The notes under the pieces: model-generated | Database searches by the model: none | Told to the model about the DNA's origin: nothing | What the model saw: only the letters and a program-made list of their open reading frames with translations | Translations under genes and position numbers: made by a program | From: an uncultured Dorea sp. | Lineage (GTDB): Bacteria > Bacillota_A > Clostridia > Lachnospirales > Lachnospiraceae | NCBI GenBank assembly: GCA_910578865.1 | Contig: CAJTRM010000019.1 | Span: 1 to 64,000 of the forward strand | DNA: 64,000 bases | Reading direction: 5' to 3' | In this document: positions 7,342 through 16,555 of the stretch, one piece after another | Position numbering within the stretch: the first letter of the stretch is position 1 | How the letters are laid out: the number at the start of each line of letters is the position of its first letter

Positions 7342-8673
7342 CTATAAGTAACTGTATGTTCGCTTTCCGTATATGAGCATTAACGGCACTGCAATGAAAC
7401 AGGTCAGGGCTTCAGCCACGGGGACTGCCAGCCACAGTCCGTCCACTCCCAGGAAGGAAGGCAGAGTCATCAGTGATCCGATGATAAACACGAATGTCCG
7501 CAAAAATGAGATGAGCGCTGATATTCCGCCGTTTGAAAATGCGGAGAACAGCGATGAGGCGAACACATTGATGCCTGCAAATAAAAAATTCCATATAAAG
7601 ATTACATAGCCGTGATATGCCAACGGGAATACAGAGGTTTCTGCGGGCGTAAACAGGGCGATCAGAGGACGGGCGGCAAAGAAGGAGAGCCCAAGCATGA
7701 GTACCGTACTTCCGCCTATGATAAACAGGCAATACCGAAAGAGTTTTTTCAGATGGAGGGTATTACCGCTGCCGTAATTATAGCTGATTACGGGTGCACA
7801 GCTGTTGGAAAAGCCGAAATACACAGAGGAATAGATAAACTGCGTATAGAGGACGATAGTCATAGCGGCAACACCGTCTTCGCCTAATAGCTTCATCATC
7901 GTAATATTGAATAAAAAGGTGGTGACACCCGAGGCGATATTGGAAACCATTTCCGAGGAACCATTTGTGATGGTGCGTCCGATGACTTTCCAGTCCGGCT
8001 TTGGCCTGCAAAAATGCAGGCCCTTTTTATTTACCATAAAATAAATGACCGGAAACAGCCCTCCGAAGGCACGGCTCAGGGCGGTGCCCCAGGCGGCGCC
8101 GCTGATTCCCATCTTAAAAATCACGATAAACAGATAGTCCAGTCCTAGGTTCATAACGCCCGCTATGGCAGTGACGGCAAGAGCCAGATTGGGTTTCCCG
8201 GCAGTAATAAAAAGTGAGTTAAACATAACCTGGAGGATATAGGGTACGGCAAATAGTACCAGGATGTATCCATAGTCTGTACAATAGGGGAAAAGCCGGT
8301 CGCTTGCCCCCAGCATCGGTATAACAGACGGCAGGAAAAGGACAAAAAGCACTGTAACAACAGCGCCGGTTACGATAGCCGTGATGGTGATAAGTGCAAA
8401 ATTTTCCTTTGCCTCCTGCTCCCGGCCGGCACCCAGCTTAAAGCCGATGATTGCACTTCCTCCTGTCCCAAACATGATGGAGAGACCGATAATAATACTG
8501 TCAAGGGGCAGAAGGATGTTAATGGCAGACAAGGCGTCGCTTCCAACAAAACGTGATACAAATACCCCGTCTACAGCGGTGTAGAGAGAGGTCAGGATCA
8601 GCATAAGAATAGAAGGAAGTGAAAAGCGGAATAATGAAGTTAATGTAAATTTCTGGGATATACTGTTAGTCAT
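7342..8673 (-). CDS. MATE family multidrug/cation antiporter
   Basis: 443-residue polytopic membrane protein, 12 helices in two similar halves. It begins RFSLPSILMLILTSLYTAVDGVFVSRFVGSDALSAINI, the MatE signature of the DinF/NorM-type exporters, which expel drugs in exchange for Na+ or H+. The ATG at 8673 follows AGAGGTG by 7 bp; the in-frame GTG at 8682 lies inside that ribosome site and is rejected. It is divergent from the MerR gene at 8771, and its promoter has the MerR 19-bp spacer. It is therefore very probably the target of that regulator. Confidence 0.87.
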   Translation of the reverse strand: MTNSISQKFTLTSLFRFSLPSILMLILTSLYTAVDGVFVSRFVGSDALSAINILLPLDSIIIGLSIMFGTGGSAIIGFKLGAGREQEAKENFALITITAIVTGAVVTVLFVLFLPSVIPMLGASDRLFPYCTDYGYILVLFAVPYILQVMFNSLFITAGKPNLALAVTAIAGVMNLGLDYLFIVIFKMGISGAAWGTALSRAFGGLFPVIYFMVNKKGLHFCRPKPDWKVIGRTITNGSSEMVSNIASGVTTFLFNITMMKLLGEDGVAAMTIVLYTQFIYSSVYFGFSNSCAPVISYNYGSGNTLHLKKLFRYCLFIIGGSTVLMLGLSFFAARPLIALFTPAETSVFPLAYHGYVIFIWNFLFAGINVFASSLFSAFSNGGISALISFLRTFVFIIGSLMTLPSFLGVDGLWLAVPVAEALTCFIAVPLMLIYGKRTYSYL

Positions 8674-8709
8674 ACGTATCACCTCTTGACGAAAATATTG
8701 CTGATTGCT

Positions 8710-8740
8710 ATTCTAAAGTATAGGGTAACCCGAAAGTCAA
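8710..8740 (-). promoter_or_regulatory. MerR-type promoter/operator of the MATE gene
   Basis: On the minus strand TTGACT (8735-8740) and TAGAAT (8710-8715) are 19 bp apart. The spacer contains the dyad GGGTTACCC (8722-8730) with further partly symmetric flanks. The geometry matches promoters under MerR/BltR/BmrR activation. Confidence 0.75.
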
Positions 8741-8770
8741 GAATGAAATGAAAAAACTATATAAAAAGAT

Positions 8771-9598
8771 ATGATCCGAAAATTATATAAAATAAACGAA
8801 TTTGCAGCCCTCTGCGGGACAACAAGGCATACCCTCTACCATTATGATGAGATTGGCCTTCTTTGCCCGGAGAAAGTGGGAAAAAATGGATACCGTTATT
8901 ATGGTGTGGAGCAGTTTGACAGGTTCCAGCTTATTTTTTTGTTGAAAACAGCAGGGATGCCGCTGGAAGAGATAAAACACTGCCTGGAGCATCCGAAGGA
9001 GACCCCTGTTTTGGAAGTCCTTAAGGTGAGGCTTTCTGATCTGGAGCAGGAAAAACAGCGGATGGAAAGAATGTGCAGACAGCTGTCTGATACAATTACT
9101 GCTATGGAGATGACTCCGTATATCGGGGCAGAACAGTTGGAATTTGTAGAGTGCAGAGAGGAATATCTGATTGCCACAAAGGCTGTTTCTTCAGATCCTG
9201 AGGATGGAACGGCAGCCCTTCAGGATATCGGGGAGCATTTACGTTACTGTTCGGAGCATGGCCTCGGAATCGGCCTTCATGTAGGAGAGATTATACTTTT
9301 AGAGAATATAGAAAGGGATCTTTATAAAGAGAGTTATTATTACAGCAGGATCGAACGAAGGGTTGAGGATGAACGTCTTATGGTTAAGCCGGCCGGTACC
9401 TATGGGGTGCTGTACCACAGAGGCAGTTATGATACCCTTTATACCGCATACCGTTGGATGAAAAACGAAATTGAAGAAAAAGGTTATAAAATGATAGGAA
9501 ATATTTATGAAGAGGATGTGATTGATTACCTGTCGGAAGAAGTGGAAGATAATTTTGTAATGAAAGTATCTGCACCTGTGTCGCGTAAAAGAGTCTGA
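8771..9598 (+). CDS. MerR family regulator with GyrI-like effector domain (BmrR/BltR type)
   Basis: 275-residue activator. The MerR winged helix-turn-helix is at about residues 5-75 (KINEFAALCGTTRHTLYHYDEIGLLCPEKVGKNGYRYY), followed by a coiled coil at about 80-115. The C-terminal half of about 150 residues has the GyrI-like ligand-binding pattern: an AGTYGVLYHRGSYDTLYTAYRWMKNEIEEKGY segment, then E-x-x-x-x-D-Y. Such regulators sense amphipathic drugs and switch on an efflux gene. The divergent MATE gene with a 19-bp-spacer promoter is the clear candidate target. The intergenic gap is only 97 bp, so both genes share the control region. Confidence 0.88.
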   Translation: MIRKLYKINEFAALCGTTRHTLYHYDEIGLLCPEKVGKNGYRYYGVEQFDRFQLIFLLKTAGMPLEEIKHCLEHPKETPVLEVLKVRLSDLEQEKQRMERMCRQLSDTITAMEMTPYIGAEQLEFVECREEYLIATKAVSSDPEDGTAALQDIGEHLRYCSEHGLGIGLHVGEIILLENIERDLYKESYYYSRIERRVEDERLMVKPAGTYGVLYHRGSYDTLYTAYRWMKNEIEEKGYKMIGNIYEEDVIDYLSEEVEDNFVMKVSAPVSRKRV

Positions 9599-9638
9599 TT
9601 ATCTGAGTATCATATCTGAGTATCTAAGGAGATAATAC

Positions 9639-9667
9639 TTGACATTTTAATCTTACAAGTGTAATAT
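9639..9667 (+). promoter_or_regulatory. strong promoter with a TACA-nn-TGTA (BlaI/CopY-type) box
   Basis: A perfect -35 TTGACA (9639-9644), a 17-bp spacer and TAATAT (9662-9667). The dyad TTACA-AG-TGTAA overlaps the -10, and its core TACAAGTGTA (9654-9663) matches the TACAnnTGTA box recognised by BlaI/MecI/CopY repressors. No blaI-like gene is in the window, so the regulator would act from elsewhere. Confidence 0.6.
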
Positions 9668-9760
9668 TAATGAAACTCCTGGATTACATACGTTTTGCTA
9701 ATACAAAATATAGGAGTTGAACCTGAAAATAATAGATGTTTTACACGAGGAGATGCAGGC

Positions 9761-10945
9761 ATGAAAAAGAATCTTGTAATTTTCATAATATTAGTAACAG
9801 TTGTGATGATATCAATGTTCGGGTGCGGTGCCAAAAGACAGATGTCCGGGCAGGGGAAGCCGGGGCAAAAAAACGATGCAGAAGCAGGAGATACGGCTTT
9901 AAAAATTGCAGAATGCTACAGGGAAATATACGAACAGGCTTTAAAGGACGGTACTCTGGGAGATGAGTCTGTGACCGTATCCATGATCGAATGTCTGGGA
10001 AAGGCCGGATATGTGGCGGTCGATGCAGAAAATCAGATCAATATGGTGAATGCAGATGAGGCTATGGAATTTATAGAAACGGCAGAGAAAGGGAACTTTC
10101 AGGATGATTCCGGAAAAGAGGCAGGAAGGCATAAACTTACAATTGTCTGTCTGGAGAGGGAGGGTAATTTTACGCAGTATGATTTAAGGACGGAAGAGGG
10201 GGTATTTTACGTAGACAGTACATGGCTTGTCTGGAATGGTACGGTTCCGGAAATTGCGGAGAGAGATCATTATGAGGCGTATGCCTGGGATTATTCTAAG
10301 GAAGGGTATCTCTTTTTTGAGGAGTACCGGATGGATGGATTCGACGGAGATTCCGGTCATACGGCAATCCGGATCCAGCCCCTGGATGCGGTCTGCCGGG
10401 AGCTTAACAAGAAGTATATTGTCCCGGTGGGCTATAAAGAAAACAATCTGTTCCTATGTGACTGGCAGGAGGGTAATTTCGGGGAACTGGACTTTGAGGA
10501 TCTGTTTGCCGCACTGTATCCGCAGGTGTACGGCAGATCTGTTCCGTATACGGCTACCGATGGCTGGGAGATCGGAAAACAGTATGACATAGACAGAGAA
10601 GAATATGAGAGAGTAATCCAGACATTTTTTGGCGTTGATGTTGAAGATTTGAGGGAGAAGAATGTGTATTTGCCCGAAAAACAGAGCTACAGATTCACGC
10701 CCCGCGGGCTTTATGATATAGAATCCCCGGAGGTGCCGTATCCGGAGGTGACAGGCTACAGCAGGAACGAAGACGGTACGCTGACCTGTACCGTCAATGC
10801 AGTTTTCCCGTATAAAAATTCATCAGAAGTATTGACACATGAAGTGACCGTCCGGGAATTGGAGGACGGAGGTTTTCATTATATTTCCAACCGGGTGCTG
10901 AACGTCAATTCTGAAATGGTTGAGGCATGGCATATTACCTCATAA
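9761..10945 (+). CDS. lipoprotein of unknown function, DUF6070-like
   Basis: 394-residue secreted lipoprotein. The signal peptide has a lipobox around ISMFGC (Cys about residue 23), followed by a polar linker. I do not recognise an enzymatic motif. The whole mature sequence resembles a family of Clostridia lipoproteins that I associate with DUF6070: C-YREIYEQALKDGTLGDESVTVSMIECLGKAGYVAVDAENQINMVN, later PLDAVCRELNKKYIVPVGYKENNLFLCDW, and PYPEVTGYSRNEDGTLTCTVNAVFPY. The ATG at 9761 is set by CGAGGAGATG. It has a strong promoter with a BlaI/CopY-type box. The 3' end overlaps the convergent HAD gene by 11 bp. Confidence 0.72.
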   Translation: MKKNLVIFIILVTVVMISMFGCGAKRQMSGQGKPGQKNDAEAGDTALKIAECYREIYEQALKDGTLGDESVTVSMIECLGKAGYVAVDAENQINMVNADEAMEFIETAEKGNFQDDSGKEAGRHKLTIVCLEREGNFTQYDLRTEEGVFYVDSTWLVWNGTVPEIAERDHYEAYAWDYSKEGYLFFEEYRMDGFDGDSGHTAIRIQPLDAVCRELNKKYIVPVGYKENNLFLCDWQEGNFGELDFEDLFAALYPQVYGRSVPYTATDGWEIGKQYDIDREEYERVIQTFFGVDVEDLREKNVYLPEKQSYRFTPRGLYDIESPEVPYPEVTGYSRNEDGTLTCTVNAVFPYKNSSEVLTHEVTVRELEDGGFHYISNRVLNVNSEMVEAWHITS

Positions 10946-11744
10946 ATTTATTGATTACATGAAGAATCCCATCCTCATCATTGGATTTCGTGATATAATC
11001 TGCGGTTTCCCTCACCAGCGGCTGTGCATTGGCCATAGCTACCCCAAGGCCGGCGGTTTCGATCATAGTCAGGTCGTTATATCCATCGCCGCAGCAGATC
11101 ATCTGCTCGGCGGTAAGACCGATGCTTGTCAGAAGACGCAGCAGGGAATGGGCTTTGTCAATGCGGGGAGGCATGATCTCCAGAAAATAGGGCTCTGAAC
11201 AATAGATGTTCAGGTAAGACCGGAAATATTCGGTTACCTCTTTCTGGATGCGCGCGATAATATCCGGATCTGCAGTGACCAGGAATTTATTGACCGGTTC
11301 TTTGATTTCCAGTGGAAAATCTTCCACCTGGATTACAGGCATGTGGTTAATAAGTGATTCCCGTTCTGTATATTCGTTGGAGCGGATTCCGGACAGCAGA
11401 TTTTCGGAGGTGTAAGATAGAATATCTGCCCCGGAATATTTTTTTACAATATGAAATAAAGGCGATACGACATCGTCAGGAAGAGTTTTGTTATACACAG
11501 CCTGTCCGCTGCGGCAGTCGATGATCCGACCGCCGTTAAAGGACAGGATATAACTTCCGTACTCCTCGAGATGAAGCAGTTTGGCAAGAGGGAGGATTCC
11601 TTTCGGAGGACGTCCGCTTGCCAGAACAACCTTTTTCCCCAGTTTCTGGATATCGATCAGTGCCTCAAGTGTGGGCGCTGATATTTCTTTTTTGGAATTG
11701 GTAAGTGTACCGTCCAGATCTAAAGCAAGAATCTGATAGTCCAT
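10935..11744 (-). CDS. HAD-IIB (Cof-type) hydrolase
   Basis: 269-residue cytoplasmic phosphatase of the Cof/YidA group. Motif I is DLDGTLTNSKKEIS (residues 8-21; nucleophile Asp8). Motif II is VVLASGRP (about 38-45). The type IIB cap is in the middle, and motif III/IV is CCGDGYNDLTMIETAGLGVAMANAQ near residue 215. These enzymes dephosphorylate sugar phosphates or nucleotides, and the substrate is unknown. It is the last gene of pncB-ddl-murF-HAD, 14 bp after murF, so it is probably co-transcribed. It runs head-on into the lipoprotein gene with an 11-bp overlap. Confidence 0.87.
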   Translation of the reverse strand: MDYQILALDLDGTLTNSKKEISAPTLEALIDIQKLGKKVVLASGRPPKGILPLAKLLHLEEYGSYILSFNGGRIIDCRSGQAVYNKTLPDDVVSPLFHIVKKYSGADILSYTSENLLSGIRSNEYTERESLINHMPVIQVEDFPLEIKEPVNKFLVTADPDIIARIQKEVTEYFRSYLNIYCSEPYFLEIMPPRIDKAHSLLRLLTSIGLTAEQMICCGDGYNDLTMIETAGLGVAMANAQPLVRETADYITKSNDEDGILHVINKFMR

Positions 11745-11758
11745 GTTTCCGCTCCTTT

Positions 11759-13135
11759 TTATAGTGTCCTGAGAGTTTCTACAATTTCTTCAAGGTGCAT
11801 TCCGTGGGATGCCTTTACCAGTACATTATCTCCGGTTTTTATAATATCTTTCACCGTACGAAGAAAATCAGCTTTTGTTTCAAACCAGAGCGCCTCGGTG
11901 TTTTCCCCGGAGGCAGCGCCTGATACGATCTCTTTTCCAAGAATGCCGATGCCGCACACAAGATCAATATTTTTTTCTGCTGCGTACCGGCCGACTTCAC
12001 AGTGCATCTGGCCAGCATTTTCACCAAGCTCTCCCATATCCCCCAGAATGGCCACTTTACGCCCGATGGCAAGATCAAGGACATCCATGGATGCTTTCAT
12101 AGAGATCGGGTTGGCATTATAACAGTCGTCCAGGATGACAATCCTGTCGGTGGAAATAATATTTCCACGTCCTGGAATGGAAGGGAGGGATTCGATTCCC
12201 GCCTTAATCTCGTCCGGCGTAAGAGACAGGTTGTAGCCTACGGCAGCGCCTGCGAGTGCATTGGAGACCATATGGACGCCCGGCAGCGGTACCGTACAGT
12301 CAAAACTTTCACCAGAAGGAAGATGGATGGTGCAGGAAGAACCCTTCAGCCCAAGGGAGGTTACGTTTTCTGCCCGGAATTCGTTGTCTTCCCCCATGCC
12401 GAAAAACTGTGGCTGAACGCCCTTGATCGCCCCGGTTTCACATAAGATATTGTCATCTCCGTTTAAGATAATGGCCCCTCCGTTTTTCATATCCTGGATC
12501 ATTTGGGATTTTTCCTGGAAAATACCTTCCCTCGTTTTGAAGAATTCAAGGTGTGCAATGCCGATATTGGTAATTACACAGATGTCCGGGCCGGCTACGG
12601 AGGAAAGCCTCCTCATTTCTCCAAAATGGTTGACGCCCATCTCGAGGATGGCGATCTCGTGTGATTCGTTCATTTCAAAAATTGTAATCGGAAGCCCCCA
12701 TTCATTGTTAAAATTTCCCGGCGTTTTGTGCACATTGTATTTCCGGGACAAGACGGATGCTATCATTTCCTTTGTGCTGGTTTTGCCGGCACTTCCGGTA
12801 ATCCCTACAACCTTTATGTCAAAAGAGTCACGATATAATTTGGCAATATCAAGAAGCGCCTGTCCGGTGGATTCCACAAGAATGTAAGGGTAGTCGGTCT
12901 CGCCCAGGTCTTCGTGGGATACGACACATGCAGCTCCTCGTTTGATGGTATCGGGGATAAATTTGTGGGCATTGACATTTGTTCCGTCAATAGCCACAAA
13001 AAGATAATTGTCTTCCACCTTTCGGCTGTCGATCACGACACCGGATACTTCCAGAGAAAGTTTGCTGTGATCACCGTGGTAAACGCCCCGGCATGCAGCG
13101 GTAATATTTTCTAAAGTAAGGTTTTTCAAAATCAT
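11759..13135 (-). CDS. murF: UDP-N-acetylmuramoyl-tripeptide--D-alanyl-D-alanine ligase
   Basis: 458 residues, the normal MurF length. It adds D-Ala-D-Ala to UDP-MurNAc-tripeptide, the last cytoplasmic step of the peptidoglycan precursor. The N-terminal UDP-binding domain contains SGVVIDSRKVEDNYLFVAIDG. The ATP loop GITGSAGKTSTKEM is near residue 114, followed by NNEWGLP (MurF-type) and ILEMGVNHFGEM. The C-terminal ligase domain has DDCYNANPISMKASMDVL, specific to MurF. The ddl gene upstream makes the D-Ala-D-Ala it uses; the gap is 6 bp, so they form one operon. Confidence 0.95.
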   Translation of the reverse strand: MILKNLTLENITAACRGVYHGDHSKLSLEVSGVVIDSRKVEDNYLFVAIDGTNVNAHKFIPDTIKRGAACVVSHEDLGETDYPYILVESTGQALLDIAKLYRDSFDIKVVGITGSAGKTSTKEMIASVLSRKYNVHKTPGNFNNEWGLPITIFEMNESHEIAILEMGVNHFGEMRRLSSVAGPDICVITNIGIAHLEFFKTREGIFQEKSQMIQDMKNGGAIILNGDDNILCETGAIKGVQPQFFGMGEDNEFRAENVTSLGLKGSSCTIHLPSGESFDCTVPLPGVHMVSNALAGAAVGYNLSLTPDEIKAGIESLPSIPGRGNIISTDRIVILDDCYNANPISMKASMDVLDLAIGRKVAILGDMGELGENAGQMHCEVGRYAAEKNIDLVCGIGILGKEIVSGAASGENTEALWFETKADFLRTVKDIIKTGDNVLVKASHGMHLEEIVETLRTL

Positions 13136-13141
13136 ATCCCC

Positions 13142-14209
13142 CTATCGGTAACGTACTTTCATTGATTCTTCGATGATCCGTTCACACAGATCTCCAAATT
13201 CCAGGCCGTCGGCCTGTGCAGCCTTCGGGTACAGGCTTGCAGGGGTCATTCCCGGAAGAGCATTTACCTCAAAGCAATAGATTTCCTGATCCGATTCATC
13301 GACAATAAAATCCGCGCGTGCGTAGACATCCATGCGAAGGGCGGAAAAAGCTGCTTCGCCGGCTCTCTGTATTTTTTCCTGCAGTTCTTTGCCGATAGAC
13401 TGCGGAGGGCAGAGCTCCTGGGCGCCGCCTGCCTGGTACTTATTGGCATAATCAAAAAATCCGTCTTTTGGAACAATCTCTACCAAAGGCAGGGCCTTGC
13501 CTGCAAAGATTCCGCATGCAAATTCCTGACCTTTAATGTAAGGCTCAATGACAACCTCTGTTTCTTTGTTGATATCAAAGGACTGGTGGATGGCTTCTGT
13601 ATATTCCTCCTCTGTATGGACAATGAAAACACCGATACTGGAGCCGCTGTCGCACGGTTTGATTACAAGAGGCAGATAATAGCCAAGTTCGCTCAGGGGA
13701 GTATCTTTCGTCTTTTGTGTGAGAGAAGTCCCTCTTGGAGTGGGTACGCCGCTCATTTTGAATATCTGCTTTGACACGAGCTTATTCATGGATAACGTGC
13801 AGCCGAGAGCGTTCGGTCCGGTGTAGCGGATGCCGAGTACGTCAAAGGTTGCCTGCAGTTTTCCGTCTTCACCGATTGAACCGTGGAGCCCCATAAATGT
13901 AATGTCAGCCATCCGGCAAAGTTCGATTACATTTGGCCCAATCAGGCAGTCCGACTGGTCGGGACGCTGCTTTTTCAGTTTTACAAGATCCGGCGCAGTT
14001 GTTTTGATCCCTTCGGCAATTTCAAGGCCGCCGCCCGGGAGGTCGAATACTTCCTCCAGTCTGTCAGAGTCATAAGGGAGTCCAAGATATACATCCAGAA
14101 GAAATGCCTGGTGTCCTTTTTCCCTCAGAGTTTTGCAGATTCCGGCGCCGGATGTAAGAGATACGTCGCGTTCAGGGCTCAGTCCTCCGGCTAATACAAT
14201 AATTTTCAT
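13142..14209 (-). CDS. ddl: D-alanine--D-alanine ligase
   Basis: 355-residue ATP-grasp enzyme making D-Ala-D-Ala for MurF. The N-terminal motif is LAGGLSPERDVSLTSG (6-21) and the GLHGSIGEDGKLQ loop is near 115. The ATP-grasp core is LPLVIKPCDSGSSIGVFIV, ending with FEVNALPGMTPASLYP, where the metal-binding Glu/Asn lie. The sequence is of ordinary Ddl type, and no van-type neighbours (VanH/VanX) are present, so there is no sign of glycopeptide resistance. It lies 16 bp after pncB and 6 bp before murF, with a GGAG site upstream of the ATG. Confidence 0.93.
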   Translation of the reverse strand: MKIIVLAGGLSPERDVSLTSGAGICKTLREKGHQAFLLDVYLGLPYDSDRLEEVFDLPGGGLEIAEGIKTTAPDLVKLKKQRPDQSDCLIGPNVIELCRMADITFMGLHGSIGEDGKLQATFDVLGIRYTGPNALGCTLSMNKLVSKQIFKMSGVPTPRGTSLTQKTKDTPLSELGYYLPLVIKPCDSGSSIGVFIVHTEEEYTEAIHQSFDINKETEVVIEPYIKGQEFACGIFAGKALPLVEIVPKDGFFDYANKYQAGGAQELCPPQSIGKELQEKIQRAGEAAFSALRMDVYARADFIVDESDQEIYCFEVNALPGMTPASLYPKAAQADGLEFGDLCERIIEESMKVRYR

Positions 14210-14225
14210 AGATTAGTCTCCTTCA

Positions 14226-15680
14226 TTATTCTGTTGCGCTCATTTTGTCCAGAAGTGACTTCTTGACGTCGTAAAGCTTCTGGGACAGGTCTACATGGAC
14301 CTGGTGCGGATAGAAGAGGCGCTTCGTCTCATCCCACAGAGTTTCTTTTTCTTGTTTACAGTATGACGCAATCTCCATAACAGAAGGGGAGTTATAGATA
14401 CACTCACCCTTTCTGAATACAGGGACAAGAAGCTCCCGCATCGTGTAAGAGCCTCCCGGCAGTTTTGTTTTCTTCCAGGTTGCAATCGGGTCGAAAAGCA
14501 GCAGGTCCTTGTCAGTGTCATAAGTCTCATCTGAAAAGCAGATCAGGTCTGCTTTTATTTTGCCTGTTGTTTTATCATAGATCCGATAGATTGTTTTGTT
14601 TCCGGGATTTGTAATCTTTTCTGTATTTTCGGAGCGTTTGATCTTAGGAACAAATTCACCCGTTTCATTTTGGATAGCGGCAAGCTTGTATACGCCGCCG
14701 AAGGACGGGCAGTCCTTGGAGGTGATCAGGTTGGTTCCGACACCCCAGGAATTAATAGCCGCTTTCTGCATCTTAAGGTCATGGAGCAGATACTCGTCCA
14801 GGTCATTGGAAGCACAGATGGAGGCATTTTCAAATCCTGCGGCATCTAACATTTTGCGTGCTTCTTTTGACAGGTAAGCCAGATCTCCGCTGTCCAGCCG
14901 GATCCCAAATTTCTTGAGAGGATGTCCGGAGTCCCTGAATTCGGTAAATACGCGGATTGCATTCGGTACGCCTGATTTTAAGGTATCATAAGTATCCACC
15001 AGGAGAGTACAATTATCCGGATACATCTGTGCATACGTCCGGAAGGCTGTATATTCATCTTTAAAGCTCATGATCCAGCTGTGTGCATGCGTTCCCATGA
15101 CAGGTACGTCAAAGAGCTGCCCTGCAAGAACATTGGAGGTGCCCACGCATCCGCCGATCATGGCGGCTCTGGCACCGTACAGGCCTGCATCCGGTCCCTG
15201 GGCCCTCCTGAGGCCGAATTCCATAATGCCGTCTCCGTTTGCGGCAAATACAATCCGGGAGGTCTTGGTCGCGATCAGGGACTGGTGGTTAATAATATTT
15301 AAAATGGCAGTTTCTACAAGCTGTGCCTCCATGATCGGTGCTATGACCTTCAATAACGGCTCTTTGGGGAATACGACGGTTCCCTCCGGGATGGCATAGA
15401 TATCACCGCTGAAATGAAAGCCGCTTAAATACTGGAGGAAGTCTTCACTGAACAGTTTAAGGCTTCTTAAATAGTCTACATCCTCATAGGTAAAGTTGAG
15501 GTTTTTGATATAATCGATGACCTGCGCCAGACCGGCACATACCGAATAGCCATTGTTGCATGGGTTCTGGCGGAAAAAAAGATCGAAGATAACCATTTCA
15601 TTCTGGCTTTCTTCATAATATCCCTGCATCATGGTCAGTTCATACAAGTCCGTCAATAGAGTTAGATCTTGCCTGTTCAT
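14226..15680 (-). CDS. pncB: nicotinate phosphoribosyltransferase
   Basis: 484-residue enzyme joining nicotinate and PRPP to nicotinate mononucleotide, the Preiss-Handler NAD salvage step. It starts NRQDLTLLTDLYELTMMQGYYE, contains EFGLRRAQGPDAGLYGARAAMIGGCVGTSNV (about 155-185), GTHAHSWIMSF with the conserved His, and FGIRLDSGDLAYLSKEAR. The length is typical of the Gram-positive form. It is first in the minus-strand operon pncB-ddl-murF-HAD, so NAD salvage and cell-wall precursor genes are co-transcribed. It is separated from plsC upstream by a terminator. Confidence 0.93.
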   Translation of the reverse strand: MNRQDLTLLTDLYELTMMQGYYEESQNEMVIFDLFFRQNPCNNGYSVCAGLAQVIDYIKNLNFTYEDVDYLRSLKLFSEDFLQYLSGFHFSGDIYAIPEGTVVFPKEPLLKVIAPIMEAQLVETAILNIINHQSLIATKTSRIVFAANGDGIMEFGLRRAQGPDAGLYGARAAMIGGCVGTSNVLAGQLFDVPVMGTHAHSWIMSFKDEYTAFRTYAQMYPDNCTLLVDTYDTLKSGVPNAIRVFTEFRDSGHPLKKFGIRLDSGDLAYLSKEARKMLDAAGFENASICASNDLDEYLLHDLKMQKAAINSWGVGTNLITSKDCPSFGGVYKLAAIQNETGEFVPKIKRSENTEKITNPGNKTIYRIYDKTTGKIKADLICFSDETYDTDKDLLLFDPIATWKKTKLPGGSYTMRELLVPVFRKGECIYNSPSVMEIASYCKQEKETLWDETKRLFYPHQVHVDLSQKLYDVKKSLLDKMSATE

Positions 15681-15781
15681 TTTCTCTTTTTGTCTCCTTT
15701 GGAATGGTTATTTATAAATCTGTTTACATTCCGTTTCATTATAGCACCTAAGGAAGTAAAAGTAAAAGAAAAAGTACCGGA

Positions 15782-15815
15782 AAAACCAGACGCCTATAAA
15801 AGCGCCTGGTTTTTA
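15782..15815 (-). terminator. intrinsic terminator of malQ-plsC, overlapping the plsC stop codon
   Basis: On the minus strand AAAAACCAGGCGC pairs with GCGTCTGGTTTTT, with one G-U pair. The right arm supplies the U-run. The plsC stop codon (15794-15796) lies at the edge of the loop, so the hairpin takes in the last codons of the gene. Confidence 0.75.
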
Positions 15816-16528
15816 TTGATTGTTTCCTGTATAAGATTCTGGCAGTAAGGAGCGAGACGTTTTTTTGTCTCTTTGTCCAGTTCACACGGATAAATGGGTT
15901 TTCCATATTCGATGATAACATGAGTCTTTTTAATACGCGGAAACTGGTTTTCAAATATGGAGGCTGTATTATTCATGCTTATAGGTACGATCGGGCATCC
16001 GCTCTTTTCTGCAATTTTAAAAGAACCGCTGTGGAAAGGGAGGATACTTAATTCTTCACCGTCGTTGCGGGTTCCCTCCGGGAATATACAGATGGAGATC
16101 CCGCTTTTGATGTAATCAATGGCCTGAAGGATTGTCTTAAGGCCCTCTTTTGGATTGTCTCTGTCCAGGAACAGGCAGTACAGACGTTTCATCCAGTCCC
16201 GGAGCAGGGGATAACGCAGCATTTCTTTTTTTGCAACGTATCCGGTCAGACGCTTACACCTGGAGTAAGTGAGCAGGATATCAAAGTAGCTTCTGTGGTT
16301 GCCGATAAAAAGTACCGGTTCATCGGGAATATTTTCTTCTCCTATGACGGTAACTTCTGTTCCTGCCATGGAGATCATCAGCTTGAATGCACGCTGTACC
16401 ATACGCAGGCATTGATAATCTTCTGTATTTTTATTGAATTTTCCGATCAGCCATTCCACGCCGAGAACAGGGATACCAAACAGCAGGTATAAAAACAGCG
16501 TAGTCATAATGGATATAAATCTTATCAT
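15794..16528 (-). CDS. plsC: 1-acyl-sn-glycerol-3-phosphate acyltransferase
   Basis: 244-residue membrane enzyme that makes phosphatidic acid from lysophosphatidic acid. An N-terminal hydrophobic anchor (about residues 3-28) is followed by the acyltransferase motifs NHRSYFD (77-83, NHxxxxD catalytic box) and FPEGTRNDGEE (149-159), then PIVPISMNNT. PlsC is the usual reading; other lyso-lipid acyltransferases share these motifs. It lies 27 bp downstream of malQ on the same strand and is likely co-transcribed. It ends inside a terminator hairpin. Confidence 0.88.
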   Translation of the reverse strand: MIRFISIMTTLFLYLLFGIPVLGVEWLIGKFNKNTEDYQCLRMVQRAFKLMISMAGTEVTVIGEENIPDEPVLFIGNHRSYFDILLTYSRCKRLTGYVAKKEMLRYPLLRDWMKRLYCLFLDRDNPKEGLKTILQAIDYIKSGISICIFPEGTRNDGEELSILPFHSGSFKIAEKSGCPIVPISMNNTASIFENQFPRIKKTHVIIEYGKPIYPCELDKETKKRLAPYCQNLIQETINKNQALL

Positions 16529-16555
16529 TCGGATAAACCTCTCATTCTGTCACAT

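Noticed and set aside
13142..14209. Glycopeptide-resistance ligase (Van type)
   Set aside because: The ligase sits with murF, has ordinary Ddl motifs, and has no VanH/VanX/VanRS-type neighbours.
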